Part shown: piece after piece, positions 53,720-61,480 of the stretch
How the letters are laid out: the number at the start of each line of letters is the position of its first letter
Numbering within the stretch: the first letter of the stretch is position 1
DNA from: Fen-1058 sp964398185
Lineage (GTDB): Bacteria > Chloroflexota > Anaerolineae > Fen-1058
Direction of reading: 5' to 3'
NCBI GenBank assembly: GCA_964398185.1
Contig: CAYNML010000012.1
Coordinates: 25,666-89,665, forward strand
DNA length: 64,000 nt
Made by a program: the position numbers and the translations under genes
Notes under the pieces: generated by a model
The model's input: the letters and a program-made list of their open reading frames with translations, nothing else
The model's database searches: none
What the model was told of the DNA's origin: nothing

Positions 53720-54829
53720 TTATTCCGTCAGAATGCGGCCGGCCGCGATAGCGAAACTCACGGTGACTTCTTCGCCCACCTGCGCCACCGGCAGCGAACC
53801 GGGCATGTTGTTCTGCTCGCGCACGCGCACCTTCTGCCCGCCCGCGATCTCGACACCGTAGTGCGTATCCGTGCCGATGTACACCACCGTGCTGACGCGG
53901 CCCCGGCAGGCATTCTCCAGCCCCGATCGATCCACGGCCTTCACGTGCATCTTCTCCGGGCGCACCGCCACGCTGACTTCGGTGCCGCGCGACAGGGTTT
54001 GCGCGCAGTCCACGCGCAGGAGCAGGCTGTCGCCCACGGCCACCTCGGCCACGCGGCCTTCTTGCCCTTTGATTTTGCCATTGATGAAGTTGGTCTCGCC
54101 GATGAAGTCGGCCACGAAGCGGCAGTTAGGATTGTCGTAAATGTCGCTGGAGTTGCCCACCTGCAGCAGTTTGCCCTTGTTCATCACGCCTATTCGATCG
54201 GACATGGTGAGGGCCTCTTCCTGATCGTGCGTCACGTAGATGAAGGTGATGCCCACCTCGCGCTGCAGCGTCTTCAACTCCAATTGCATTTCCTTGCGCA
54301 GTTTCAAGTCCAGCGCGCCCAACGGCTCGTCGAGCAGCAGCACTTCTGGCCGGTTGACCAGCGCGCGGGCCAGCGCCACGCGCTGCTGCTGGCCGCCGGA
54401 TAACTGCTTGGGCTTGCGGTTTTCGTAACCGGGCAGGCGCACCATCTCCAGCGCCTCTTTCACGCGCGGCGCAATCTCGGTCTTGGACACCTTCTTCATC
54501 TGCAAGCCAAACGCCACGTTGTCGAAGATGGTCAGGTGCGGGAACAGCGCGTAACTCTGAAAGACCGTGTTGACAGGGCGCTGATAGGGCGGAGTTTTGC
54601 CCATCGGTTTGCCGTGAATCAAAACCTCGCCGGAGGTGGGCAGTTCAAAGCCCGCAATCATCCGCAGCGAGGTGGTTTTGCCGCAGCCCGACGGGCCGAG
54701 CAGCGAGAAGAATTCGCCGTCATGGATTTGCAGATCGACGTGGTTGACGGCGGCGAACGCCTCCCCCTTCTTTTCCGGTTCGGCAAATTCTTTGACCACG
54801 TCTCTCAGTTCAACCGCAATCTCGGCCAT
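53720..54829 (-). CDS. potA: polyamine ABC transporter ATPase PotA
   Basis: This 369-residue ATPase has Walker A GPSGCGKTT, signature LSGGQQQR, Walker B LLLDEPLGALD and a C-terminal TOBE domain (about 280-365) that may sense substrate. It heads the operon potABC-potD-potD-aminotransferase-SDR. The ATG is placed at 54829 with CAGGAG upstream, which agrees with the family start AEIAVELRDVVKEF. Confidence 0.95.
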   Translation of the reverse strand: MAEIAVELRDVVKEFAEPEKKGEAFAAVNHVDLQIHDGEFFSLLGPSGCGKTTSLRMIAGFELPTSGEVLIHGKPMGKTPPYQRPVNTVFQSYALFPHLTIFDNVAFGLQMKKVSKTEIAPRVKEALEMVRLPGYENRKPKQLSGGQQQRVALARALVNRPEVLLLDEPLGALDLKLRKEMQLELKTLQREVGITFIYVTHDQEEALTMSDRIGVMNKGKLLQVGNSSDIYDNPNCRFVADFIGETNFINGKIKGQEGRVAEVAVGDSLLLRVDCAQTLSRGTEVSVAVRPEKMHVKAVDRSGLENACRGRVSTVVYIGTDTHYGVEIAGGQKVRVREQNNMPGSLPVAQVGEEVTVSFAIAAGRILTE

Positions 54830-54899
54830 CCCGTCTCCTGTTGAGACGCGCGGCGTCTGGCTTCCACGTCGCACGCAGGATAAACAGCAAAGTGGCGCG

Positions 54900-54928
54900 A
54901 TTATAGCATCGCGGCGGGTGCGGTGCAA
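54900..54928 (-). promoter_or_regulatory. promoter of the pot operon
   Basis: On the reverse strand TTGCAC (54923-54928), exactly 17 bases, TATAAT (54900-54905), also with an extended TGC before it. The leader would be about 60 bases. Confidence 0.7.
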
Positions 54929-55044
54929 TACCTAAACACCCCATCTTAACGAATCTTAACTTGACCGGCAGGCGGCGCACGTCTGAGGCACGGTGCTTGC
55001 ACAAAATGGCGCTCTGGGGTTCAATTGCGGCGGATGTGGCGCTT

Positions 55045-55139
55045 GAAATCGCGTCGACAACAACACAAAGCCGACCTGCGTCGGCTCATGCCCCTCAGTC
55101 GGCGCAGGCCGACTTCGTGTCTTTGTTGCTGCGACTTCC
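55045..55139. repeat. large imperfect inverted repeat in the divergent spacer
   Basis: Left arm 55045-55080 and right arm 55103-55139 pair imperfectly over about 36 bases, and both contain small hairpins (GCCGAC-CTGC-GTCGGC and GTCGGC-GCAG-GCCGAC). It occupies the 363-base gap between potA and the MFS gene. The rest of the gap (54929-55044 and 55140-55192) shows a TTGACC at 55174 but no clear -10. Confidence 0.65.
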
Positions 55140-55192
55140 AGTCGCCGGAGAATAAGCGCCAACTCAGCACACATTGACCAGACGATAACGCC

Positions 55193-56425
55193 GTGTCAAC
55201 CTCAGCCTTCGCACCTCTGCCGCGCGCGGTGCGCCGCCGCGGCCTCATCGTCTTGCTGGCGACCACGTTTTTGATGTGGGCCGGCTTCTTCATGATCGTC
55301 CCGCTGCTGTCCGTCCATTTCGTTGACGGGCTGGGATGGGCGGCCGCCTCGATCGGACTGGTGCTGGCTGTGCGGCAGTTCGTGCAGCAGACCCTCACCA
55401 TCGTCAGCGGCGCGCTGGCCGATCGCTTTGGCGCGAAGACGCTGATCCTGCTGGGGTTGATCGTCCGCACGATCGGCTTTGCCGCGATGGCGCACGTCAC
55501 CACCCTGCCCGGACTCTTGTTGACCAGCCTGCTCGCCGGCATCGGCGGCGCGCTGTTCGATGCGCCCACCGGCGCGGCGATGGCCGCCCTCACCACCGAC
55601 GACGAGCGCCTGCAATTCTATTCCGTGCGCGGCGTCATCACGAGCCTCGGCATGACGCTCGGACCGTTGATCGGCGCGGCCTTGTTGAAAGTCGATTTCG
55701 CGCTGGTGGCCTATGTCTCCGCCGGACTATATGTGATCACGCTGATCCTGACGTGGTGGTGGTTGCCCAACGTGCAGGTCGGCCAACCCGATCGGCCTCT
55801 CACCTCCGGCGTGAAGCACGTCGTGCGCGATCGGCCGTTCATGATTTTGGTCACGCTGCTGATGGGCTACTGGTTCATGTGGGTGCAGCTCACGCTGTCG
55901 GTGCCGTTGAAGGCCACCGCCCTCAGCGGCGACGAGAGCAGCGTGGGCCTCATCTACGCCGTCAACGCGGCGATCACCATCGCCCTGCAAGTGCCGCTGA
56001 TCCGGTTCCTGGGCAAGCGCCTGCCGCCCATGCCGGCGCTCGTGATCGGTCTCGGCATCATGTCGCTGGCGATGGGCAGCATCGCGTTCACACCGACGTT
56101 CGCCGCGCTGCTGGTGTGCATCGCCGCTTTCTCGATCGGCAACCTCATCGCCACAGCCAATCAAAGCACCGTCATCGCCGGGATGGCGCAGCCCGACGCG
56201 CGCGGATCGTACTTTGGCGTCAGCGCCATTGCACTGGCGGTGGGCGGCGGATTGGGCAACCTCATCGGCAGTGCGCTGTACGGCGCTTCGACGACCAACG
56301 GTCATCCCGCTGCACCATGGCTCATCATCGGCGGCGTGGGCGCAATCTCGGCGGCGGGGTTATGGGTGCTGAATCGACGACAAGGAATGAAGTTCGTCAC
56401 CAGCGAAGAAATTGTGGTGAAGTGA
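55193..56425 (+). CDS. MFS transporter, drug efflux type
   Basis: This 410-residue carrier has about twelve helices. Motif A lies after helix 2 in a variant form (GALADRFGAKTLILLG), which is the DHA1 drug/proton antiporter pattern. MdtH-like proteins share the opening LLATTFLMWAGFFMIVPLLS. It starts with GTG at 55193, with no clear Shine-Dalgarno, and stands alone. The substrate is unknown. Export of a toxic compound or metabolite is likely by family. Confidence 0.9.
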   Translation: MSTSAFAPLPRAVRRRGLIVLLATTFLMWAGFFMIVPLLSVHFVDGLGWAAASIGLVLAVRQFVQQTLTIVSGALADRFGAKTLILLGLIVRTIGFAAMAHVTTLPGLLLTSLLAGIGGALFDAPTGAAMAALTTDDERLQFYSVRGVITSLGMTLGPLIGAALLKVDFALVAYVSAGLYVITLILTWWWLPNVQVGQPDRPLTSGVKHVVRDRPFMILVTLLMGYWFMWVQLTLSVPLKATALSGDESSVGLIYAVNAAITIALQVPLIRFLGKRLPPMPALVIGLGIMSLAMGSIAFTPTFAALLVCIAAFSIGNLIATANQSTVIAGMAQPDARGSYFGVSAIALAVGGGLGNLIGSALYGASTTNGHPAAPWLIIGGVGAISAAGLWVLNRRQGMKFVTSEEIVVK

Positions 56426-56537
56426 TCGCTTCGTCCGTCATGCCCGAGTGCTTGTAGCGGGCATCCAGATCGCGGAACAATCCCTGCCCTCTCGGCGTCA
56501 ATTCAGTAGAAACACACACTACGCCGGAGGTGCAACG

Positions 56538-56684
56538 ATGGAACTGGTTCTGCCGTTTGTGATTCTGCTGCTGGTTCTGGCTTGCGGGCGCAAGTCCACC
56601 GAGGGCCGCCGCTGCGATCTGGGCCTCGTCGTCGTGATGCTCTCGCTGGTCATGCTGGTGCTGCAACTGCAGGCACGCGGCTAA
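56538..56684 (+). CDS. 48-residue small membrane protein
   Basis: A 48-codon gene with a strong ribosome site (GGAGGTG, 8 bases before the ATG). The product has two hydrophobic stretches (about 2-16 and 28-43) joined by a basic loop (GRKSTEGRRC), so it is a short hairpin-type membrane protein. It lies 112 bases after the MFS gene on the same strand. No family is recognised. Regulatory or toxin-like roles are common for such proteins, but nothing here proves either. Confidence 0.6.
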   Translation: MELVLPFVILLLVLACGRKSTEGRRCDLGLVVVMLSLVMLVLQLQARG

Positions 56685-56913
56685 AGTCTTTGCCCCGAGA
56701 GAAATCACGCACACCAGCGAAATCAATACCCGCTGGGGCGTCTGTCATTATTTGGTGTTGTATAGCCACATGTTGAAGCAGCGGAAACCTTAGTTGGCAG
56801 TTCTGTCGGTGGAGTAATCATTGGCGCAGCGCAAGGGCGGGTATTGAAACGATATGCGCCCTGCAAGAGTTGGATCGGGGGTAAGTAGACTCTGTTTTCG
56901 ATAAGGTCGAGTA

Positions 56914-58272
56914 TTATTCTGGGATGGGTTCTCGGTCTGGCGCTTCCACCTGCCCCGTCAAATCATACGTCAGCGCGCCGTCGATCTTCACCGGCACGAA
57001 CTGGCCCACCGGCGCGGCGCCTTCCAGAATCACCATGCCGTCAATCTCCGGCGCATCGCGGTACGAACGGCCCAGCGTCAACCCATCGCCCTGCCCTTCG
57101 ATCAATACTTCGAGCGTGCGGCCCACGTGCGCCTGATTGCTCTTCAGCGAAATGGCCTGCTGCATCTCCATCAAACGCTCGTAGCGTTCCTGCTTCACTT
57201 CGTCAGGAACCTGATCGGGCAGATCGGCTGACGGCGTGCCCGGCTCGAACGAATACTGAAATGCCCCCACCCGATCGAACTGCAAGTCCCGCGCGAACTT
57301 CAACAACCCGTCAAACTCCTCTTCCGTCTCGCCGGGATAACCCACGATGAACGTCGTGCGGATCGCCACATCGGGCATGGCCGCGCGAATTTTTTCGAAG
57401 GTGCGATACACCCACTCGATGTTGGCCGGGCGGCGCATCCGCTTCAACACTTCGGGATGGCCATGCTGCAACGGAATATCGACGTAGTGCACGATCTGCG
57501 GTCGGGTCGCCATCACTTCGATCAGCCGATCGCTGACGGCGCCGGGATACTGATACATCAGACGAAGCCACTTCAATTCTGGCGCATTGTCGCAGATCGC
57601 TTCGAGCAGTGTGGGCAGGCCATCCTTCAGGCCGAGATCGTGGCCATAGTCGGTGAGGTCCTGCGCGATGAGGATCAACTCTCGCACGCCCCGCTCGGCC
57701 AACACGCGCGCCTCGCGCACGATGGCTTCCGGCGGACGGCTGACCGCTGTGCCCTTGATACGCGGAATGGAGCAGAACGCGCAGGGCCGCCGGCACCCAT
57801 CGGCGATTTTGAGATAGGCGCTGACGCCCGTTTGCGACACGCGCAGCGCGCCGTGTTCATCGGCCCCGACGACCTGCGCTTCTTCCGGGAGATGATACAA
57901 CGGCTGCGGATGTTTCGTCATGCGCAATTGTTCCGTGAATTCCACAATGTCCATCCAGCGCCGCGTGCCGATCACCCCGTCAATGCCGGGCACTTCCGCG
58001 ACGATCTTCGGCCCCCAGAGCTGCGACAGGCAGCCCGCCGCGATCAACGTTTGCTGGCGCTGCTTGCCTTCCGCCAACTCACGCAGCGAGCGGATCGATT
58101 CTTCGCGCGCCGGGCCGATGAAGCCGCAGGTATTCACAATCAGAATCGATGCTTCATCGGGATCAGAGACGCCGCGATAGCCGGAGGCATTCAGCAGCTG
58201 CGCCATGCTGTCCGAATCGACGGAGTTCTTGGAACAACCCAATGAGAGAAGATAATACTGTTTTGATTTCAT
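56914..58272 (-). CDS. rimO: ribosomal protein S12 methylthiotransferase RimO
   Basis: This 452-residue radical SAM enzyme adds a methylthio group to an Asp of ribosomal protein S12. It shows the UPF0004 Cys residues (LGCSKNSVDSD, NTCGFIG, AGCLSQ), the radical SAM CRRPCAFCSIP, and a C-terminal TRAM domain from about residue 375. SLGCSKN at the start separates RimO from MiaB. The ATG is at 58272. The segment 56685-56913 downstream holds nothing recognisable. Confidence 0.94.
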   Translation of the reverse strand: MKSKQYYLLSLGCSKNSVDSDSMAQLLNASGYRGVSDPDEASILIVNTCGFIGPAREESIRSLRELAEGKQRQQTLIAAGCLSQLWGPKIVAEVPGIDGVIGTRRWMDIVEFTEQLRMTKHPQPLYHLPEEAQVVGADEHGALRVSQTGVSAYLKIADGCRRPCAFCSIPRIKGTAVSRPPEAIVREARVLAERGVRELILIAQDLTDYGHDLGLKDGLPTLLEAICDNAPELKWLRLMYQYPGAVSDRLIEVMATRPQIVHYVDIPLQHGHPEVLKRMRRPANIEWVYRTFEKIRAAMPDVAIRTTFIVGYPGETEEEFDGLLKFARDLQFDRVGAFQYSFEPGTPSADLPDQVPDEVKQERYERLMEMQQAISLKSNQAHVGRTLEVLIEGQGDGLTLGRSYRDAPEIDGMVILEGAAPVGQFVPVKIDGALTYDLTGQVEAPDREPIPE

Positions 58273-58289
58273 GCTGCCCCCGCTAATGA

Positions 58290-58323
58290 GAAACCGGGCT
58301 TCTGTCAGGAGAAGCCCGGCTTC
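58290..58323. terminator. hairpin between rodZ-like and rimO genes
   Basis: Arms CCGGGCTTCT and AGAAGCCCGG with flanking GAA/TTC over a 6-base GTCAGG loop. It lies 18 bases before the rimO ATG and may end or attenuate the upstream transcript. Confidence 0.6.
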
Positions 58324-58342
58324 ATGGTAAACGCTCTCAAAC

Positions 58343-58378
58343 CGCGTCCTTGCGGTTTGTCTCAACCGCAAGGACGCG
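58343..58378 (-). terminator. hairpin past the rodZ-like gene
   Basis: Perfect 15-base arms CGCGTCCTTGCGGTT and AACCGCAAGGACGCG, loop TGTCTC, 39 bases past the stop. There is no U run, so it may instead stabilise the 3' end. Confidence 0.6.
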
Positions 58379-58416
58379 ATCGAGGAGCGAATGGTTCTGC
58401 ATCAACTTCGCCTGCT

Positions 58417-59388
58417 TCATTGTACCGTATTGGTCGGTGCGGTAGTCACCATCGGCGTTACTTCGGGCACCGCCAGCGGCACATCGACCGCACCGCTGCG
58501 CCCCCACGCTCGCGCCACGATCTGCCCGCGCTCGCCCAGCACACTTTCCTGTCCTTGATGCACCACCGTTAACGCCGCTGCATTGCCCGTCTCGACGATG
58601 ATCTGCTCAGCGGCTTGCCAATCCCTCGCACTATCCGGATCAAGCAGGCCCTCAAAGGCGGTTTCCCCGTCGAGGGTGATGCGCGCCCACACGTGCTCGC
58701 CGCTTTTCAACGTGATTGATACCGGGCCGTCGCCCGTGGCGGCCAGCTCCGCCCGATCGGTGGTGGGCAGCCCGATCGTATTCGGCACGTTGTTCGATTC
58801 CTCCGGCGGCGCATCCGGCGCGGGTGCGTTGGTCGTCGCCGTCAGGGCCGAGATCACCAGAACCAGGCCCAGCAGAAACAATACCGCCGCACCGGCGATC
58901 AAGACCCAGGTGGGAATACCGCCGCCGGCCCGCGCCGACGAAGCGGGCTTGCTGGAGTTCACAGCCAGCGAAGGCAGTTTGAGTGGCGGACGTGTCCCGG
59001 CCGCCTGCGTCGTTTTCTCCGGTTGAGCGACCGCCGGTTTTGGCGCGGAAACAACCCCCGGCTTGGGCGGCGCTTGCACGACGGACTTGGGAGCCGTGGG
59101 GGGCGGTGTGCTGATCGGTTTGGGCGCGGCCGGCATGGGCCGGATATCGGTCTTCACCGTTTTATCGGCATCCAACAACGAAGCCAGATGCTCCCCATCG
59201 AGGCCGAGGAAATTCGCGTACGAGCGCACAAAGCCGCGCGCCTGAACCATGCCCGGCAGCGCTTGAAACTGATTCGCCTCGATCGCTTCCAGGAAGGACG
59301 GCTTGATGCGCGTGGCCTTGAAGGCCTGATCGATAGTCAGACCCTGCGCTTCTCGCGCGGCGCGAAGTTGGGAACCGATGTCCGTCAT
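58417..59388 (-). CDS. RodZ-like protein (HTH, membrane helix, DUF4115)
   Basis: This 323-residue protein has an N-terminal RodZ-type helix-turn-helix (GSQLRAAREAQGLTIDQAFKATRIKPSFLEAIE), a Pro/Ala/Lys linker, a membrane helix at about 177-200 (WVLIAGAAVLFLLGLV), and a C-terminal DUF4115 domain (about 230-323). In other bacteria RodZ links MreB to the cell wall, but here no mre genes are seen. The ATG at 59388 starts the HTH, and a longer upstream frame lacks a ribosome site. It lies between rplI and rimO. Confidence 0.88.
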   Translation of the reverse strand: MTDIGSQLRAAREAQGLTIDQAFKATRIKPSFLEAIEANQFQALPGMVQARGFVRSYANFLGLDGEHLASLLDADKTVKTDIRPMPAAPKPISTPPPTAPKSVVQAPPKPGVVSAPKPAVAQPEKTTQAAGTRPPLKLPSLAVNSSKPASSARAGGGIPTWVLIAGAAVLFLLGLVLVISALTATTNAPAPDAPPEESNNVPNTIGLPTTDRAELAATGDGPVSITLKSGEHVWARITLDGETAFEGLLDPDSARDWQAAEQIIVETGNAAALTVVHQGQESVLGERGQIVARAWGRSGAVDVPLAVPEVTPMVTTAPTNTVQ

Positions 59389-59408
59389 GGGGGTCAAGGA
59401 GGAATGGA

Positions 59409-59471
59409 AATTGCTGATTGTTGAGGGGGAAGCGCCACTCTCAACAATCAGCAATCAACGATCGACCATCA
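59409..59471. repeat. stop-anchored palindrome, TGATTGTTGA word family
   Basis: Arms AATTGCTGATTGTTGAG (59409-59425) and CTCAACAATCAGCAATC (59440-59456), one mismatch. On the reverse strand the TGA stop of rplI (59469-59471) is followed by CGTTGATTGCTGATTGTTGA words. It fills the spacer to the rodZ-like gene. Confidence 0.87.
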
Positions 59472-59939
59472 GGCAGCGGCTTCAGCCGCCACTTCTTCCG
59501 CCACCACATTAACCGTCACTTCCGGCACTAATTCACTGGCCAGATGCACGGCCACTTTGTGCGTGCCCAGCGAGCGGATGGGTTCGCGCAGTTCGAGCTT
59601 GCGCTTGTCCACGTCCAGCCCGGCTTTGGCCTTGAGCTCGTCGGCAATTTGCTGCGAGGTGATGGAGCCATACAGCTTGCCGCCCTCACCCGCACGCGCG
59701 GTGAAGGTCAGCGTCGTAGCCTGCAACACCTCGGCCAGCGCCGACGCATCGGCCGCCAACTGCGCCTGGCGGATCTGCTCGGCCTTGGCCAGCGCGTCGG
59801 CCTGCTTCAGCGCGCCGGGGGTCGCCAGTACCGCCACACCCTGCGGGATGAGGTAATTGCGGGCGTAACCGTCGGCCACATTCTTGACCTGGCCGGCTTT
59901 GCCCAGTTTGGGAACGTCGTGTTTCAACAAAACCTTCAT
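59469..59939 (-). CDS. rplI: 50S ribosomal protein L9
   Basis: This 156-residue ribosomal protein has the N-terminal L9 domain (KVLLKHDVPKLGKAGQVKNVADGYARN) and the long connecting helix and C-terminal domain, with a slightly extended Ala/Glu tail. Length and order are usual. In many genomes it is with rpsF and rpsR, but here it is followed by rodZ-like and rimO. Confidence 0.96.
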   Translation of the reverse strand: MKVLLKHDVPKLGKAGQVKNVADGYARNYLIPQGVAVLATPGALKQADALAKAEQIRQAQLAADASALAEVLQATTLTFTARAGEGGKLYGSITSQQIADELKAKAGLDVDKRKLELREPIRSLGTHKVAVHLASELVPEVTVNVVAEEVAAEAAA

Positions 59940-60020
59940 GTCAGTGCATTCTCCTTCTTCAGACTCGAGCGCCGATGATACCTCAAAACTCCCGAAAACT
60001 CAACTGCCCGTGTTTCAATA

Positions 60021-60029
60021 TGCTATAAT
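60021..60029 (+). promoter_or_regulatory. extended -10 element of DUF2085 gene
   Basis: TGC-TATAAT at 60021-60029, 29 bases before the ATG. The -35 region is poor. The same extended form occurs at 16032, 29128, 31185 and 54900. Confidence 0.5.
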
Positions 60030-60058
60030 TTCCGCCTAATCACTGGAAAGGGTTTGAC

Positions 60059-60886
60059 ATGGAACTTAACGGACAGACTCCAACCGATTTAGCCGACTTC
60101 CCCGCCGCGAAACGATCGCGCCTGTCACAATTCCTGCTAATCACCATTCCGGCCGCGATTATCGGCCTGTTCATCGCCGCCACGCCGCCCGGTCTGTGGG
60201 AGAAGGCGCGGATTATCGGCTATGCGCTGTGCCACCAGCTGCCCGATCGATCCTTCTTCATCCACGAGCACCAGTCGCCGCTGTGCGCGCGCTGCACCGG
60301 CATGTATCTGGGTTTCTCCATCGGCCTGATTTTTCTGATCCTCCGCCGCCGCACCACCGCCGCGCGCATGCCGAAGGCGGCCATCATTTCCGTGTTGATC
60401 GGCTTCATCACCATCATGGGTATCGATGGCATTAACTCCACCATCTCGATCATTCCCGGCGCGCCGCAGTTGTATCACACCACGAATGTGCATCGCATCG
60501 TCACCGGCACGCTGTTCGGCCTCGCCATGTGCATGTTATTCTTCCCGGTCTTCAGCACGGCCATCTGGCGGCAGCCCAGCGGCGAGCGATCCGTGAAACA
60601 CTGGCGCGAGCTGATCGTGATGGTCCTGGTCGCCTTTGCGCTCGATGCCATCGTGCTCACCCAGGCCGATTGGCTCTTCTACCCGATCACGATCCTCTCC
60701 ATCGCCGGGCCGCTGCTGCTGCTCGGCTTCATGGGCGCCATCATCGTGCTGACCCTGCGCAACCTGGTGAACACGGTCGATCGCTGGAAGCAGCTGGCGC
60801 TGCCCATGTTCGCGGGCGTGGGGCTGGGGCTGGTGCTCATCACCCTGATGGATTTCTTCCGCGCCGCCGTGACCGGCGGGGGATAA
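60059..60886 (+). CDS. DUF2085 membrane protein
   Basis: This 275-residue protein has six to seven helices. Residues around 60-90 carry ALCHQLPDRSFF and LCARCTGMYLGF, the Cys-His pattern of DUF2085, which may bind a metal. The role of the family is unknown. GGAAAGGG is upstream of the ATG. It is followed by a small membrane protein gene with its own promoter. Confidence 0.88.
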   Translation: MELNGQTPTDLADFPAAKRSRLSQFLLITIPAAIIGLFIAATPPGLWEKARIIGYALCHQLPDRSFFIHEHQSPLCARCTGMYLGFSIGLIFLILRRRTTAARMPKAAIISVLIGFITIMGIDGINSTISIIPGAPQLYHTTNVHRIVTGTLFGLAMCMLFFPVFSTAIWRQPSGERSVKHWRELIVMVLVAFALDAIVLTQADWLFYPITILSIAGPLLLLGFMGAIIVLTLRNLVNTVDRWKQLALPMFAGVGLGLVLITLMDFFRAAVTGGG

Positions 60887-60912
60887 GCGATTCGTCATCA
60901 AGAAATCTTAGC

Positions 60913-60942
60913 TTGCTTTTGGGTATCAGTTGGGGCTACAAT
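60913..60942 (+). promoter_or_regulatory. promoter of the small membrane protein gene
   Basis: TTGCTT (60913-60918), 18 bases, TACAAT (60937-60942), followed by a 30-base leader with AGGAGG. Confidence 0.6.
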
Positions 60943-60972
60943 AATAACAACTTTTCTCAGGAGGATTACACA

Positions 60973-61407
60973 ATGCAGAGCGGACAACCACAAATCAAGA
61001 TTGACACCCAGAACTTGATTAAGGCCGGCGTGATCCCGGTTATTGCCGCAGTGATCGCCGGCGCACTCTGGCTGCTCGGGTTTCTAGGCGGCTTGCTGGG
61101 CATTCTGTTCTGGGTTGTGGCCGCTTTTGCCGGATACTGGTATGTCAATCTGGTCTTGAAATCAGGAGCCAAGCCATCCCTCATTGAAGTGGCCATCAAC
61201 GGCGCGATCCTCGGCGCGGTGGTCGGCTTCATCTACGCGGTTGTTGCCTGGATCGCCATCAGCATTCGCTTCAGTGGATTGTTTGGCCTGGGTTTCGGCT
61301 GGGGACTGGGCGACATCATCGGCAACTTCATTCAAGGCGGTATTGGCGGCGCGATTGGTGCGGCCGCGTGGTATGCCTACAAGACCGGCATGATCAAGAC
61401 CAGTTAG
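60973..61407 (+). CDS. four-helix small membrane protein, unknown
   Basis: This 144-residue protein has an Ile/Asp head and then about four hydrophobic helices with many Gly/Ala contacts (GGLLGILFWVVAAFAGYWY). AGGAGG precedes the ATG. It has its own promoter and terminator, so it forms a single-gene unit. No family is recognised. Confidence 0.8.
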   Translation: MQSGQPQIKIDTQNLIKAGVIPVIAAVIAGALWLLGFLGGLLGILFWVVAAFAGYWYVNLVLKSGAKPSLIEVAINGAILGAVVGFIYAVVAWIAISIRFSGLFGLGFGWGLGDIIGNFIQGGIGGAIGAAAWYAYKTGMIKTS

Positions 61408-61424
61408 TTGGTTGTACGTCTCGG

Positions 61425-61454
61425 CAGCCCGACAGAAGATGTCGGGCTGTTTTT
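61425..61454 (+). terminator. intrinsic terminator of small membrane protein gene
   Basis: Perfect arms CAGCCCGACA and TGTCGGGCTG, a 5-base loop and five T after the stem. It lies 18 bases past the stop, and 27 bases before the uvrC ATG. Confidence 0.9.
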
Positions 61455-61480
61455 GTCTGGCGTGTTACAATTTCCTCGCA

